A stretch of DNA of 64,000 nt from Nitrosospira sp. Nl5. GTDB lineage: Bacteria; Pseudomonadota; Gammaproteobacteria; Burkholderiales; Nitrosomonadaceae. The stretch spans positions 1 to 64,000 of the forward strand of contig NZ_FMVQ01000010.1 of NCBI RefSeq assembly GCF_900102495.1, written 5' to 3'. The position numbers were made by a program, and so were the translations under genes. This document shows, in pieces, positions 1 through 10,941 of this stretch; positions within the stretch are counted from its first letter, which is position 1, and each line of letters opens with the position of its first letter. The notes beneath the pieces were generated by a model. It saw nothing but the letters and a program-made list of their open reading frames with translations, ran no database searches and had not been told where the DNA came from.

Positions 1-78
1 GAATGCAAATAGAATGAAAGTAGCGTTATCCTAACTCAGTCAATACCACCAGTATATTGGGGAAACCCTGGTTTTATA

Positions 79-95
79 CTAAGGGAAACCCTTAG
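79..95. repeat. Short perfect inverted repeat downstream of lpdA
   Basis: A 7-bp perfect stem (ctaaggg / cccttag) closes a 3-base loop. It lies about 150 bases beyond the lpdA stop codon, at the end of the long minus-strand operon. Neither side has a T-run, so it is not a convincing intrinsic terminator. It could be an RNA hairpin or a protein-binding site. A related gggaaaccct string occurs just before it, near position 60. Confidence 0.4.
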
Positions 96-243
96 ATGAT
101 AGGAAGTAGACATCTGGCGATATTGCAGTGGGTGCCATCGCATGGCCGGAGACGGAAAGTTGCCCCCCCATAAAAGCGGCCAACTGCGGGGATGACAGCG
201 GAAGGCCGTGTCTGGCGGCAGGAATGCAGGCTCAGCCCTCGGT

Positions 244-1698
244 CTATATATGAATCGCGCGTTTATCCACACCCAGCGCCGCTTCATGCAGCGCTTCCGA
301 TAACGAGGGGTGAGCATGAACGATGCGTGCGATATCCTCACTGCTGGCTGCGAATTCCATCGCCGTAACAGCTTCGGCAATCATTTCCGAAACGTAGGGG
401 CCGATCATGTGGATACCGAGGACGCGGTCGGTTCTTGCATCCGCCAGCACTTTGACGAAACCGCCCGTCTCGCCCAGGGCCCGCGCGCGTCCGTTTGCCC
501 TGAAGGGAAACTGTCCCGCTTTATATTGAATGCCCGCCGCTTTCAATTCCTGCTCGGTCTTGCCCACCCAGGCAATTTCCGGCGAGGTGTAGATCACCCA
601 TGGAATCGTGTCGAGATTTGCATGTCCAGCCTGACCCGCAATAGTTTCGGCAACTGCGACGCCTTCCTCGGATGCCTTATGCGCGAGCATGGGTCCCCGC
701 ACCACGTCGCCCACGGCATAGACGTTTGGCAGATTGGTTCGGCAACTGCTGTCTACTTCAATGTAACCTCGGTTATCCATTCTCAGCCCGGCATTCTCGA
801 CGCCCAGACCAGCGGTATTGGGAATACGGCCAACCGCGACGATCAGTTTGTCCACTTCCAGTTTTTGTGTTCCCCCCTGGGCATCAGCATATTCCAGGGT
901 AATATTTGTCCCGGCAGTTTCAACTCCGCTTATTTTGACGCCGGTTTGTATTATCAGACCTGATTCCCTGGTGAAGATTTTTCGCGCTTCCTTCGCCACT
1001 TGCTCATCGGCAGCCATGAGAAATCCGGGTAGCGCCTCAAGAATAGTGACTTCCGAGCCGAGCCTCCGCCACATGCTGCCCATTTCCAGACCGATCACGC
1101 CACCGCCGATCACACCCAGTCGCTTTGGCGCCTCCGTTAGCGCCAGCGCGCCGGTATTGTCCAGTATCCGCTCGTTGTCCACCAGGGCGAATGGCAATTG
1201 GCGCGGAGTTGAACCTGTGGCGATGATGATATGCTTTGCCTCGACGGTATCGGTCTGATCTCCGTTCTTCACTTCGACCCGCCATGTCATGTCGTTGCCG
1301 CTGTCACCATCTTCGCTATTCCCGAGCAGCGTTCCGCGCCCGTGCATCGAAGTGACTTTATTTTTTTTGAACAGCATGGCGACGCCGCCGGTAAAGTTCG
1401 AGACGATTTTATCCTTGCGGGATATCATTACGGGTACATCGATCGACAGCCCCTCCACGGTGATTCCATGCGCAGAGAACTTGTGTGCAGCACGCTCGTA
1501 ATTCTCCGAGGATTCCAGCAGCGCCTTTGACGGGATGCAACCCACGTTCAGGCAAGTGCCGCCAAGGCTGGGTCTGCCTTGCGGATTTTTCCATTCATCT
1601 ATGCAAACGGTATTAAGCCCCAACTGTGCGCAACGGATCGCGGCCACATAGCCGCCTGGACCCGCGCCGATTACCGCCACATCAAAAGATTGAGTCAT
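244..1698 (-). CDS. lpdA: Dihydrolipoyl dehydrogenase (E3)
   Basis: FAD-dependent E3 subunit that reoxidises the lipoyl group of 2-oxoglutarate dehydrogenase with NAD+. The 484-residue protein has the FAD-binding GAGPGG at 11-16, the redox disulfide in [13 protein letters not shown] (Cys49 and Cys54), a second nucleotide-binding GGGVIGLE near 200, and the catalytic HPSLSE near the C-terminus (His463, Glu468). Length and motifs are complete for the family. It is the last gene of the sdh-gltA-suc cluster, 78 bases after sucB, which makes a role with SucA/SucB likely; it may also serve pyruvate dehydrogenase. Confidence 0.96.
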   Translation of the reverse strand: MTQSFDVAVIGAGPGGYVAAIRCAQLGLNTVCIDEWKNPQGRPSLGGTCLNVGCIPSKALLESSENYERAAHKFSAHGITVEGLSIDVPVMISRKDKIVSNFTGGVAMLFKKNKVTSMHGRGTLLGNSEDGDSGNDMTWRVEVKNGDQTDTVEAKHIIIATGSTPRQLPFALVDNERILDNTGALALTEAPKRLGVIGGGVIGLEMGSMWRRLGSEVTILEALPGFLMAADEQVAKEARKIFTRESGLIIQTGVKISGVETAGTNITLEYADAQGGTQKLEVDKLIVAVGRIPNTAGLGVENAGLRMDNRGYIEVDSSCRTNLPNVYAVGDVVRGPMLAHKASEEGVAVAETIAGQAGHANLDTIPWVIYTSPEIAWVGKTEQELKAAGIQYKAGQFPFRANGRARALGETGGFVKVLADARTDRVLGIHMIGPYVSEMIAEAVTAMEFAASSEDIARIVHAHPSLSEALHEAALGVDKRAIHI

Positions 1699-1776
1699 GT
1701 TCTTTTTTATGAGAAAAGCGTGAGAAAGTGGAATATGAAAATGGGCGCTGCAAAGACGAGTTTACTGTTTATGCTG

Positions 1777-3072
1777 TCAGGCTTCCAGTAAAGGACTTAT
1801 CGGGTATTCCAGCGCCTCTTTCATTGCCACCAGAGAAAGTACCGCTTCGCGCCCGTCTATGATTCGGTGGTCATAGGATAGCGCGAGGTAATTCATCGGA
1901 CGAATCACGACCTGCCCGTGCTCGGCCACTGGACGCTCCTTCGTGGCGTGGATACCAAGGATGGCGCTTTGCGGCGGATTGATGATGGGAGTGGAGAGCA
2001 TCGAGCCGAATACACCGCCATTGGTGATTGAGAAGGTACCACCGGTCAATTCTTCAATGGTCAGTTTTCCGTCCTGCGCGCGTTTGCCGAAATCAGCAAC
2101 CTGCTTTTCAATTTCGGCCAGCGACAGGGAATCGGCGTCCCGGATAATGGGAACGACCAACCCGCGCGGGCTGCTTACGGCAATGCCGATATCATAATAG
2201 CCATGGTAGACGATGTCGTTCCCATCTATCGACGCGTTGACAATGGGAAATTTTTTCAGTGCCGCCACTGCCGCTTTGACAAAAAACGAGGTGAGACCGA
2301 GCTTGACCCCATGCTCCTTCTCGAACTTATCCTTGTAGCGAGCGCGCAAGTCGGTTATCGCCTGCATATTGACTTCGTTGAAAGTGGTCAGTATCGCCGC
2401 GGTGGACTGCGACTGCACAAGCCGCTCGGCAATGCGCGCCCGTAACCGTGACATGGCCACGCGTTGTTCAGGTCGATTACCACCGGGCGCAGCCACCGCC
2501 TCTACCGGAGCCGCTGCCGAAGCTTCCGGAGTTGGAGGGGAGGGTTGAGATTTGATTTCCACATGCGCGGCGACATCCTCTTTGGTGATCCGGCCGCCGC
2601 GCCCGCTACCTTTGATTGCGCCGATTTCTTCCGCATCGAGATTCGCTCGTGTCGCCATTTTACGGGCGGCGGGCATCATTTCCGGAGCGGACGCAGAGGT
2701 TGAAGCGGCTGCCGACCTAGGCTCCGCACCCTGTGGCGCTGAAGCAGGTTCCCCACTGGACGGTGCTGAAGCAGGCTCCGCATTCGAGGGGGTCGCGCCC
2801 GCAGCCGGGCTAACAGCCGCGGTTGAGGTTGCGGCCCCGGTGTCTATGGTGGCGATGGTTTCTCCGCCTGCAACTGTCGCCCCGTTGCCCTTGACGATTT
2901 TTGCCAGCATGCCTGTTGCCGGCGCCGGTAATTCCAGCACGACTTTATCCGTCTCGATATCCACCAGGTTTTCGTCGCGGTCAACACGCTGGCCCTCTTT
3001 TTTGTGCCAGGAAAGCAGCGTGGCTTCCGCCACCGATTCGGATAGTACCGGAACTTTGACTTCGACTAGCAT
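1777..3072 (-). CDS. sucB: Dihydrolipoamide succinyltransferase (E2 of OGDH)
   Basis: E2 core of the 2-oxoglutarate dehydrogenase complex, moving the succinyl group from lipoyl-lysine to CoA. In the 431-residue protein, the lipoyl domain is at 1-75 with the modified Lys43 in ETDKV. An Ala/Ser/Pro/Glu linker runs about 78-130, followed by an E3-binding domain ([14 protein letters not shown]) and a catalytic domain ending in SYDHRIIDG (His402, Asp406). I chose the ATG at 3072 because an AGGAGGT ribosome site sits about 9 bases upstream and the product then begins with the normal lipoyl domain. A longer in-frame opening reaching 3282 would overlap sucA by about 190 bases and is not credible. Confidence 0.95.
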   Translation of the reverse strand: MLVEVKVPVLSESVAEATLLSWHKKEGQRVDRDENLVDIETDKVVLELPAPATGMLAKIVKGNGATVAGGETIATIDTGAATSTAAVSPAAGATPSNAEPASAPSSGEPASAPQGAEPRSAAASTSASAPEMMPAARKMATRANLDAEEIGAIKGSGRGGRITKEDVAAHVEIKSQPSPPTPEASAAAPVEAVAAPGGNRPEQRVAMSRLRARIAERLVQSQSTAAILTTFNEVNMQAITDLRARYKDKFEKEHGVKLGLTSFFVKAAVAALKKFPIVNASIDGNDIVYHGYYDIGIAVSSPRGLVVPIIRDADSLSLAEIEKQVADFGKRAQDGKLTIEELTGGTFSITNGGVFGSMLSTPIINPPQSAILGIHATKERPVAEHGQVVIRPMNYLALSYDHRIIDGREAVLSLVAMKEALEYPISPLLEA

Positions 3073-3089
3073 GACGCGCAACCTCCTGG

Positions 3090-5933
3090 TTAAATTTTCT
3101 CGCGGAACGCCGCCGCTACCAATTCCTTCTGCTGGAAATTGTGTTTTGCCAGGTATCCCACCGCCGGGGATGCCGACGACGAACGCAACGCGTAGCCCAG
3201 AACTTGATCGGAACGCATGTGGCGCAGCAGATAGTGCTGGATGCGGTGCCAGGCCCCCTGGTTGCCGGGTTCCTCCTGGCACCAGAGTATATCTCCGGCT
3301 TGCGGATAGCGCTCGATTTCAGCCTGAAAATCATCATGTGGAAATGGGTACAATTGCTCGATACGGATGATCGCTACATCGTCTATCTTGTTTTCCCGCC
3401 GGTAAGCGAGCAGGTCATAATAAACCTTGCCGCTGCATGCAATGACGCGCCGCACTTTTTTTGGATCAATTTTTTCGGTTTCGGGAATCACGTTCTGAAA
3501 ACCGCCATCGGCGAGATCCGCAAGGCTGGATACCGATTCCTTGTGACGCAACATGCTCTTCGGACTCATGATGATCAACGGCTTGCGCAGCGGCCGCACC
3601 ATTTGCCGTCGCAGTATATGAAACATCTGTGCGGGTGTGGACGGAACACATACCTGGAGATTGTATTCCGCGCATAGTTGAAGATAACGCTCCAGTCGTG
3701 CTGAAGAGTGCTCCGGTCCTTGCCCTTCGTAGCCGTGGGGAAGCATCATAACCAGGCCGCACAGCCGCCCCCACTTGGCCTCTCCGGAAGCGATGAACTG
3801 ATCTATCACCACTTGGGCGCCATTGGCGAAATCGCCGAACTGTGCTTCCCAAACCACCAGTTCGTCCGGTTCGGCGGTAGCATAGCCGTATTCGAAACCC
3901 AACACCGCTTCTTCCGACAATACGGAATCGATTATCGCGAAATCTGGCTGCTCCGGCGAAATGTGGCGCAGGGGAATATATGTGCCTTCGTTCCACCGTT
4001 CCCGGTTCTGGTCGTGAAGCACGGCATGGCGATGAAAGAACGTTCCCCGTCCTGAATCCTGCCCTGAAATGCGTACGGCAAAACCCTCGTTCAGAAGCGC
4101 CGCGTAGGCAAGATTTTCGGCCATCCCCCAATCCAGCGGCAGCTTGCCTTCGCCCATCAGGCGACGGTCGGCAATAATCTTTTCCACGCGTGAATGCAAT
4201 TTGAATTTGGCGGGAATATCGGTGAGACGTGCCGCCAGATTCCGTAGTTCCGCCAGCTGCAGCCCGGTTTTAACCTTGACATCCCATTTGCCGCCCTTGA
4301 GGAAGGGAGCCCAATCCACCGCATGGGACGATTTGTAGCCATACAGTATGGTTTTGTTAGGATTGCGGCCTGCGTCCATATCATCGCGATAGGCCTTTAC
4401 CATCTGTTCAGCCTGACCGGCGCTGACGATACCCTCGGTTTCCAGTTTATCGGCGTAGAGCTTGCGTGTACCCGGATGCCGGCCAATGATCTTGTACATC
4501 AGCGGCTGCGTCACCATGGGCTCATCCTGTTCATTGTGACCGAGGGTGCGGAAACAGACCATATCCACGACCACGTCCTTATGAAACCTCATCCGGAAAT
4601 CAAGCGCGATTTCGGTCACCATGATGACAGCTTCGGGATCGTCACCGTTGACATGAAAAATCGGTGCTTCGATCATTTTCGACACGTCGGTACAATACAG
4701 CGTGGAACGGGTGTCCCGCGGGTCGGAGGTGGTGAACCCAATCTGATTATTGATAATGATATGCACCGTGCCGCCCGTACCATATCCGCGCGTTTGCGAC
4801 AAATTGAGCGTTTCCATCACGACGCCCTGGGCTGAATACGCGGCGTCGCCATGCAGCAGTACAGGCAGCACCAGGTTGCCCTCCCTGTCTTGCAGGCGGT
4901 GTTGACGGGCGCGCACCGAGCCCTGCACCACGGGGTCGACAATTTCCAGATGTGAAGGATTGAATGCCAGTGTCAGGCGCATGACTCCGCCGGGAGTGGA
5001 TACGGCCGAGGAAAATCCCTGATGATATTTGACATCGCCTTCAGTGAGTTCCTGTGCATGCTTGCCTTCGAATTCCTGGAACAGGTCGGCCGGCACCTTC
5101 CCCAGAGTATTGACCAGCACATTAAGCCGCCCGCGGTGCGCCATGCCGATAATCATCTGCTGGACGCCCATCTGGCCGGCGCGCTGCAGCAGATTATCCA
5201 ATAGCGGTATCAGGCTTTCGCCGCCTTCACCGGAGAAGCGTTTCTGCCCGACATAGCGGGTATGCAGATATTTTTCCAGGCCTTCCGCCGCATTGAGACG
5301 CTCCAGAATATGGCGTTTGTATTCGGCCGAGTAATCGGGCTGCGCACGCGGGCCTTCGATGCGGTTCTGTATCCAGCGTTTTTGCTCGGTATCGGCAATG
5401 TACATATACTCCACGCCAATACTGCCGCAGTACGTTTGCTGCAGCGTCCGCAAAATCTCCCGCAGCGATGCACGGGCTGGACCGATCAGGGAACCGGTGC
5501 CGAATACGGTGTTCATATCCGACTCGGTTAACCCGTAGTGGGATGGATTGAGTTCCGGAACGTACGGTTTTTCCTGATGTTTGAGAGGGTCGAGACTGGC
5601 ATGACGAACGCCGAGAAAACGGTAGGCATTGATTAACTGCAGTACCGATATCTGTTTGCGCTCTGTTACGAGATCACCCCTTTCCCGCACGGTTTCCTGG
5701 ACAACATCCTGACCGTCCCGGCGTGGATGCTCTTTTGCGAGACGAATGAACGATTCTATTACGGGGCGATGCGGCACATCGTGGGAGGCTTGTCCCTGCG
5801 TTGGCAATTTATCAAAATATCCGCGCCACTCCACTGCAACCGATGCGGGATTTTGCAGATAATTCTCGTAAAGCTCTTCGATGAACGGCGCATTTGCGAC
5901 GAACAGTAAAGAGTCCTCGAACAGCTGCTTCAT
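3090..5933 (-). CDS. sucA: 2-oxoglutarate dehydrogenase E1 component
   Basis: Thiamin-diphosphate E1 that decarboxylates 2-oxoglutarate and succinylates the E2 lipoyl group. The 947-residue length is normal for E1o. The N-terminus carries the conserved E2-contacting region ([16 protein letters not shown]). [10 protein letters not shown] and the [18 protein letters not shown] stretch with following NNQIGFTT form the cofactor site. The C-terminal half has the conserved [12 protein letters not shown]. It lies 33 bases downstream of gltA and 17 bases before sucB, so the three are presumably cotranscribed. A full OGDH matters in an ammonia-oxidiser-like genome, because autotrophs were long thought to lack this step. 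Confidence 0.96.
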   Translation of the reverse strand: MKQLFEDSLLFVANAPFIEELYENYLQNPASVAVEWRGYFDKLPTQGQASHDVPHRPVIESFIRLAKEHPRRDGQDVVQETVRERGDLVTERKQISVLQLINAYRFLGVRHASLDPLKHQEKPYVPELNPSHYGLTESDMNTVFGTGSLIGPARASLREILRTLQQTYCGSIGVEYMYIADTEQKRWIQNRIEGPRAQPDYSAEYKRHILERLNAAEGLEKYLHTRYVGQKRFSGEGGESLIPLLDNLLQRAGQMGVQQMIIGMAHRGRLNVLVNTLGKVPADLFQEFEGKHAQELTEGDVKYHQGFSSAVSTPGGVMRLTLAFNPSHLEIVDPVVQGSVRARQHRLQDREGNLVLPVLLHGDAAYSAQGVVMETLNLSQTRGYGTGGTVHIIINNQIGFTTSDPRDTRSTLYCTDVSKMIEAPIFHVNGDDPEAVIMVTEIALDFRMRFHKDVVVDMVCFRTLGHNEQDEPMVTQPLMYKIIGRHPGTRKLYADKLETEGIVSAGQAEQMVKAYRDDMDAGRNPNKTILYGYKSSHAVDWAPFLKGGKWDVKVKTGLQLAELRNLAARLTDIPAKFKLHSRVEKIIADRRLMGEGKLPLDWGMAENLAYAALLNEGFAVRISGQDSGRGTFFHRHAVLHDQNRERWNEGTYIPLRHISPEQPDFAIIDSVLSEEAVLGFEYGYATAEPDELVVWEAQFGDFANGAQVVIDQFIASGEAKWGRLCGLVMMLPHGYEGQGPEHSSARLERYLQLCAEYNLQVCVPSTPAQMFHILRRQMVRPLRKPLIIMSPKSMLRHKESVSSLADLADGGFQNVIPETEKIDPKKVRRVIACSGKVYYDLLAYRRENKIDDVAIIRIEQLYPFPHDDFQAEIERYPQAGDILWCQEEPGNQGAWHRIQHYLLRHMRSDQVLGYALRSSSASPAVGYLAKHNFQQKELVAAAFREKI

Positions 5934-5966
5934 ATGGTTAAAACCCCGTTGTTTGGCAAAGCCGAA

Positions 5967-7265
5967 TTATTTACGTAATGCAATTGGCACGACATCCCTG
6001 GTGACAGCGCCCGTATAGAGCTGACGCGGACGTCCTATTTTATACTCGGGATCGGAAATCATTTCGCTCCACTGCGCAATCCAGCCTACAGTGCGAGCCA
6101 TCGTGAATATGGCGGTGAACATCGAGATCGGAATTCCCAAAGCACGCTGGACAATGCCGGAGTAGAAATCGACATTGGGATAGAGTTTCCTGGAGATGAA
6201 ATATTCGTCTTCCAGTGCGATTTTCTCCAGCTTCAGCGCCAGCTTGAACAAACGGTCGTCATGCAACCCCAGTTCGCTCAACACCTCATGGCAGGTTTCG
6301 CGCATCAATTTTGCACGCGGATCAAAATTCTTGTACACACGATGGCCGAAGCCCACCAGTCTGAAGCTGTCGTTCTTGTCTTTAGCGCGGTCGATATATT
6401 CCCCGATACGCGAGTCGTCACCAATTTCCTCCAGCATGTTCAAGCAGGCTTCGTTTGCGCCGCCATGCGCTGGCCCCCATAAGCAGGCAATTCCGGCGGA
6501 AATGCAGGCAAACGGATTTGCGCCGCTGGAGCCAGCAAGGCGGACGGTGGAAGTGGAAGCATTCTGCTCGTGGTCGGCATGCAGAATCAGGATGCGGTCC
6601 AACGCCCGCGCCAATACCGAGTTGGGTTTATATTCCTCGGTGGGAGTGGCGAACATCATGTGCATGAAGTTCTCCGCATAATTCAGGCAGTTGCGCGGGT
6701 AGACGAAAGGCTGTCCGATATTGTATTTATATGTCATTGCGGTGATGGTCGGTAATTTCGCTATCAGGCGGAAAGCAGACAGTTCGCGGTGCGAGGCATC
6801 GGAAATGTCCATCGCATCGTGATAAAACGCCGATAAGGCACCGACTACGCCAACCATCACCGCCATGGGATGGGCATCACGGCGAAAACCGGTGAAGAAG
6901 CGCGCCAGTTGCTCATGAACCATGGTGTGCTCCTTGATGGTTTTGTCGAACGAGGCCTTTTGATTTCTGGTAGGCAGCTCCCCATTCATCAGCAAATAAC
7001 ATACCTCCATGAAATCGCATCGCTTGGCCAGTTGTTCGATTGGATAGCCGCGATAAAGCAGGATGCCCTTGTCGCCGTCTATGAAAGTTATTTTGGAACT
7101 ACTGCTGGCGGTGGAAAGAAAACCGGGGTCGTAAGTAAACATCCCGCTCTTGGCATGCAAAGTACGAATATCCACCACATCCGGTCCCATGCTGCCGGAC
7201 ATGATGGGAAATTCAAGCGGCTGGCGGTTATCGAGATTGAGAGTCGCCGTATGTTTTTTTTCCAT
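5967..7265 (-). CDS. gltA: Citrate synthase, type I
   Basis: Condenses oxaloacetate and acetyl-CoA to citrate. The 432-residue protein has the N-terminal extension typical of type I, NADH-sensitive hexameric enzymes. Active-site landmarks are [27 protein letters not shown] and [14 protein letters not shown], which hold the expected catalytic His residues; the catalytic Asp lies in the C-terminal third. It differs from the shorter type II synthase encoded at 17404-18573, which sits with prpB. It is preceded by sdhE (45-base gap) and followed by sucA, a common proteobacterial order. Confidence 0.96.
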   Translation of the reverse strand: MEKKHTATLNLDNRQPLEFPIMSGSMGPDVVDIRTLHAKSGMFTYDPGFLSTASSSSKITFIDGDKGILLYRGYPIEQLAKRCDFMEVCYLLMNGELPTRNQKASFDKTIKEHTMVHEQLARFFTGFRRDAHPMAVMVGVVGALSAFYHDAMDISDASHRELSAFRLIAKLPTITAMTYKYNIGQPFVYPRNCLNYAENFMHMMFATPTEEYKPNSVLARALDRILILHADHEQNASTSTVRLAGSSGANPFACISAGIACLWGPAHGGANEACLNMLEEIGDDSRIGEYIDRAKDKNDSFRLVGFGHRVYKNFDPRAKLMRETCHEVLSELGLHDDRLFKLALKLEKIALEDEYFISRKLYPNVDFYSGIVQRALGIPISMFTAIFTMARTVGWIAQWSEMISDPEYKIGRPRQLYTGAVTRDVVPIALRK

Positions 7266-7310
7266 ATTTGTCCCTATTATTTCTTCCCCCCCGATAAAAC
7301 TACGAGGGAA

Positions 7311-7544
7311 TTAAATTGTTTGCAAAAGATACAGTACGGGCTGAAGGTTGCTATCCTCCACTTCTTTTCTCAGCGCGATCATTTCCCACAAGTCATTATC
7401 GGGAAGATTCAGCAATGTATCAAATTGCCGCAGCCCTGTTTCGTCCAGCTGAACGTAATGTACATCCATGAAACGTTGCAGCACGATATCAAGCTCCAGC
7501 AAACCACGCCGGCAACGCCAGCGGGCGCGCTCCAGTTCCTTCAT
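7311..7544 (-). CDS. sdhE: SdhE flavinylation factor (YgfY family)
   Basis: Small assembly factor that promotes covalent FAD attachment to SdhA. The 77-residue protein carries the family RGxxE signature as RRGLLELD near residues 12-19, followed by the usual all-helical core ([12 protein letters not shown]). It lies only 7 bases from the sdhB stop codon and immediately upstream of gltA, the conserved position for this gene. Family identity is clear; the function is inferred from the family. Confidence 0.9.
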   Translation of the reverse strand: MKELERARWRCRRGLLELDIVLQRFMDVHYVQLDETGLRQFDTLLNLPDNDLWEMIALRKEVEDSNLQPVLYLLQTI

Positions 7545-7551
7545 ATGTGCC

Positions 7552-8247
7552 TCATACTGTTCTTTTCACCATCATGTCCTTGATCTTGCCAATAGCGCGA
7601 GTTGGATTCAACCCCTTGGGACACACATCTACGCAATTCATGATGGAATGGCAGCGGAACAGCCGATACGGGTCTTCCAGGTTATCCAGCCGCTCGGCGG
7701 TAGCCTGGTCACGGCTGTCGGCTAGGAAACGGTATGCCTGCAACAATCCAGCGGGACCGACAAACTTATCCGGATTCCACCAGAATGAGGGGCACGCCGT
7801 GGAACAGCATGCACATAGAATACATTCATACAGCCCATCCAGTTCCGCCCTTTCTTCAGGGGATTGCAGCCGCTCGGTTTCCGGCGGGGGATCGTTGTTA
7901 ATGAGATAAGGTTTGATCGAGTGGTATTGAGTGAAGAATTGCGTCATGTCCACAATCAGGTCGCGAATTACCGGCAGCCCCGGCAGGGGGCGCAATTCCA
8001 CCGGTTCTCTCAGGGCAGAGACCGGTGTGATACACGCCAATCCATTGCGGCCGTTGATGTTCATCCCGTCCGATCCGCATACCCCTTCCCGGCAGGAGCG
8101 GCGCAGGCTCAAGCTATCATCAATAGACTTGATACGCACCAGCGCATCCAGCAGCATTTTGTCAGCTGGCTCCAGGTCGATATCGTAGTCCTGCATGTAA
8201 GGCTTTTCGTCCTTGTCGGGATCGAAGCGGTAAATAGAGAACTTCAT
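7552..8247 (-). CDS. sdhB: Succinate dehydrogenase iron-sulfur subunit
   Basis: Electron-transfer subunit of complex II. The 231 residues hold all three cluster-binding regions: [21 protein letters not shown] for the [2Fe-2S] centre, [12 protein letters not shown] for [4Fe-4S] and [17 protein letters not shown] for [3Fe-4S] together with the quinone-proximal region. Length is normal and no Cys is missing. It is unusual in being more than 4 kb from sdhA, with glgP and zwf between. The 146-base upstream gap could carry its own promoter, but I see no clear one. Confidence 0.96.
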   Translation of the reverse strand: MKFSIYRFDPDKDEKPYMQDYDIDLEPADKMLLDALVRIKSIDDSLSLRRSCREGVCGSDGMNINGRNGLACITPVSALREPVELRPLPGLPVIRDLIVDMTQFFTQYHSIKPYLINNDPPPETERLQSPEERAELDGLYECILCACCSTACPSFWWNPDKFVGPAGLLQAYRFLADSRDQATAERLDNLEDPYRLFRCHSIMNCVDVCPKGLNPTRAIGKIKDMMVKRTV

Positions 8248-8393
8248 GTCTGATACCTCGGTTAGCGGGCATTTACCAGGAATGTCGAGATTGTCCTAAT
8301 TCAGCACCAGGTAATTCTTGAAAAAGCCCTGCGAAAGCTGCAATAAAATCGCTGCCAAACTCGCTGCTGGAATATTTGGAACCGGCCAGGCAA

Positions 8394-10880
8394 TCACTGC
8401 TCGACAGGTACCACCGGCTTCGCGTCCCAAATCTGGTCGGCATATTGTATGACAGTACGGTCACTGGAAAATTTACCCATATGGGCAACATTCAGGATTG
8501 CCTTGCGCACCCATCGCTCCTGATCCAGATAAGCGAGCTCAACCTCTTTCTGGCAGGCGATATAGGAGGCGTAATCCGCCAGCAGCAGGTATTCATCGCC
8601 CTGATGTAAAAGCGAATCGATAATAGACTTGAAGCGGTCCGGTTCATCCGGCGAGAAAAAGCCTGAGCCGATCATATCGAGCACGGTCCGCAATTCGGTG
8701 TTGGCAGAGTAGATGTCCCACGGTCGATAGCCGTTCGCCTTCATCTTCGCGACACCCGCCGCATCGAGACCGAATATAAAAATATTGTCTTCCCCGACCT
8801 CGCTGCGAATCTCGATATTGGCGCCATCCGCAGTGCCAATGGTCAACGCGCCATTCAAGGCCAGTTTCATGTTTCCTGTACCGGAAGCTTCCGTACCCGC
8901 TGTGGAAATCTGTTCGGAGAGGTCCGCAGCCGGGATCATCTCTTCAGCGGTCGAGACATCATAATTAGGCATGAACACGACTTTTAGCCGACCTGCTGCC
9001 TTTGGGTCATTATTTACGATATCGGCGATATCATTAATAAGCTTGATGATGAGCTTGGCCTTGACATAGCCCGGCGCTGCCTTGCCGCCAAAAATTACGG
9101 TGCGCGGCACGCCGTCGGCATCGGGATGAAGACGGATGCGGTTATACAGCGTTACCACATGCAGCACATTGAGCAATTGGCGTTTGTATTCGTGGATGCG
9201 TTTGATCTGAACGTCGAACAGGGAATCCACGTTGACGTCCACGTTGAGGTTTTGCTTCAATATGTCGGCAAAATGTCTCTTGTTGGCGCGCTTCACGGCA
9301 GCGAACTCCTCGCAAAAGGAAGCATCCATGGCAAGCGGGACCAAGCGCTGCAACTGATTCAAGTCCTTGACCCAGCCGGAGCCTATGCGTGAGGAAATAA
9401 GTTTTGCCAGGCGCGCATTGGCTTGGTTCAGCCAGCGGCGCGGAGTAATGCCATTGGTTATATTAATGATCTTGCCGGGATAAAAACGGTCGAAGTCCGC
9501 GAATATGGTTTGCTTCATCAGTTCGGTGTGAATTTGCGCAACCCCGTTCACCTTGTGGCTGCCGACGATGGCCAAGTGCGCCATGCGGATTCGTCTTTCG
9601 CCCTCCTCGTCGATGATGGACATACGGCGCAATATTCCGGTATCGCCGGGATATCGGTGCATCACGTCCTTCAAAAACCTGCGGTTGATTTCGTAAATAA
9701 TTTGCAGATGCCGCGGCAGGACATTCTCAAACAGAGTGACCGCCCATGTTTCAAGCGCCTCGGGCATCAGGGTGTGGTTGGTATAAGCGAAGGTGCGGGT
9801 CGTGATGTCCCACGCTTTCTCCCAGTCGTGATGGTGCACATCCACCAGCACACGCATCAATTCCGCAATACCGATGGCGGGATGCGTATCGTTCAGCTGG
9901 ATAGCGACTTTGTCGGGCAACGCATCAAAATTATTTTGATGCTTGCTATAACGATAAAGAACGTCGTGCAGCGAAGCGCACACGAAGAAGTATTGCTGCT
10001 TCAGACGCAACTCGCGTCCCATTGCCGTGCTGTCATCGGGATAGAGCACCTTGGAAAGGTCTTCGGACGCGTTCTTATCCTCCACCGCCTTGACGTAATT
10101 GCCCTCGTTAAAATAGCGCAACTCGAAATCCCGCGTTGCCTTGGCCGCCCATAAGCGCATGTTGTTGACGGTATTGGTATCACAACCTGGAATGGGGGTG
10201 TCAAAGGCCATGGCCATCACGTCATCGGTATCTACCCAGTGGTAACGCGCTACGCCGTGCTCGTCTTCATACTGAACCACGCGGCCATGAAATTTAACCT
10301 GGTGCAACACTTCCGGACGGGGAAATTCCCATGGATTGCCATAACGCAACCAGTTATCAGGATGCTCGATTTGCCTGCCGTCTTCGATGCGCTGCGCAAA
10401 CATGCCATATTCATAGCGGATGCCATAGCCGTAGCCGGGCAGATTGAGCGTCGCCATGGAATCAAGGAAGCAGGCGGCAAGCCTTCCCAGACCTCCATTC
10501 CCGAGCGCCGCGTCGGGCTCTATTTCACGCACATCTTCCAGGTTGATTCCCAGTTCATTAAATGCCTGGCGGAATTGCTGGTCAAAGCCAAGGTTGTGCA
10601 CGCTGTTCATCAGCGTGCGACCCATCAGGAATTCCAGGGAAAAGTAGTAAACCCGTTTTGCATCGTTGATATAGTAGCTGCGCATGGTTTCCATCCACCG
10701 GTCGATCAAACGGTCGCGCACCACATAAGCTGCGGCGAAGAACCTGTCGCGATCGGTAGCGGTGATGGTGTCTTTTCCCACCGAGTAGATCAAACAGTTG
10801 GAGAGAGATTGCTTGATTGAATCCGCGTCGAAGCCGAATTTCTTATGCGTAAAATCGGATTCTTTTAAAAGTCTGAGCAT
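8394..10880 (-). CDS. glgP: Glycogen/maltodextrin phosphorylase
   Basis: Releases glucose 1-phosphate from alpha-1,4-glucans using phosphate and pyridoxal phosphate. The 828-residue protein is of normal length. It has the N-terminal GRTLMNSVHNLG and ALGNGGLGRLAACFLDS, the RIHEYKRQLLN region and the PLP-lysine motif EASGTGNMKLALNGAL. It lies 61 bases after zwf on the same strand, pairing glycogen mobilisation with hexose-phosphate oxidation. Its location inside the sdh genes is odd: sdhA lies upstream of zwf and sdhB lies downstream of glgP. Confidence 0.95.
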   Translation of the reverse strand: MLRLLKESDFTHKKFGFDADSIKQSLSNCLIYSVGKDTITATDRDRFFAAAYVVRDRLIDRWMETMRSYYINDAKRVYYFSLEFLMGRTLMNSVHNLGFDQQFRQAFNELGINLEDVREIEPDAALGNGGLGRLAACFLDSMATLNLPGYGYGIRYEYGMFAQRIEDGRQIEHPDNWLRYGNPWEFPRPEVLHQVKFHGRVVQYEDEHGVARYHWVDTDDVMAMAFDTPIPGCDTNTVNNMRLWAAKATRDFELRYFNEGNYVKAVEDKNASEDLSKVLYPDDSTAMGRELRLKQQYFFVCASLHDVLYRYSKHQNNFDALPDKVAIQLNDTHPAIGIAELMRVLVDVHHHDWEKAWDITTRTFAYTNHTLMPEALETWAVTLFENVLPRHLQIIYEINRRFLKDVMHRYPGDTGILRRMSIIDEEGERRIRMAHLAIVGSHKVNGVAQIHTELMKQTIFADFDRFYPGKIINITNGITPRRWLNQANARLAKLISSRIGSGWVKDLNQLQRLVPLAMDASFCEEFAAVKRANKRHFADILKQNLNVDVNVDSLFDVQIKRIHEYKRQLLNVLHVVTLYNRIRLHPDADGVPRTVIFGGKAAPGYVKAKLIIKLINDIADIVNNDPKAAGRLKVVFMPNYDVSTAEEMIPAADLSEQISTAGTEASGTGNMKLALNGALTIGTADGANIEIRSEVGEDNIFIFGLDAAGVAKMKANGYRPWDIYSANTELRTVLDMIGSGFFSPDEPDRFKSIIDSLLHQGDEYLLLADYASYIACQKEVELAYLDQERWVRKAILNVAHMGKFSSDRTVIQYADQIWDAKPVVPVEQ

Positions 10881-10941
10881 TGTTTATCTCCAGTTAAATT
10901 TGCGAGGTCTTCCAACCAAAATCCGGCAAAAATAGGCGATA

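Noticed and set aside
2552-3370. A 272-codon plus-strand frame antisense to sucB and the end of sucA
   Set aside because: It mirrors the Ala/Ser/Pro linker of SucB, has low-complexity composition, no ribosome site and no family.
9423-10154. A 243-codon plus-strand frame antisense to glgP
   Set aside because: GlgP is complete and well conserved on the other strand; this frame shows no motif.
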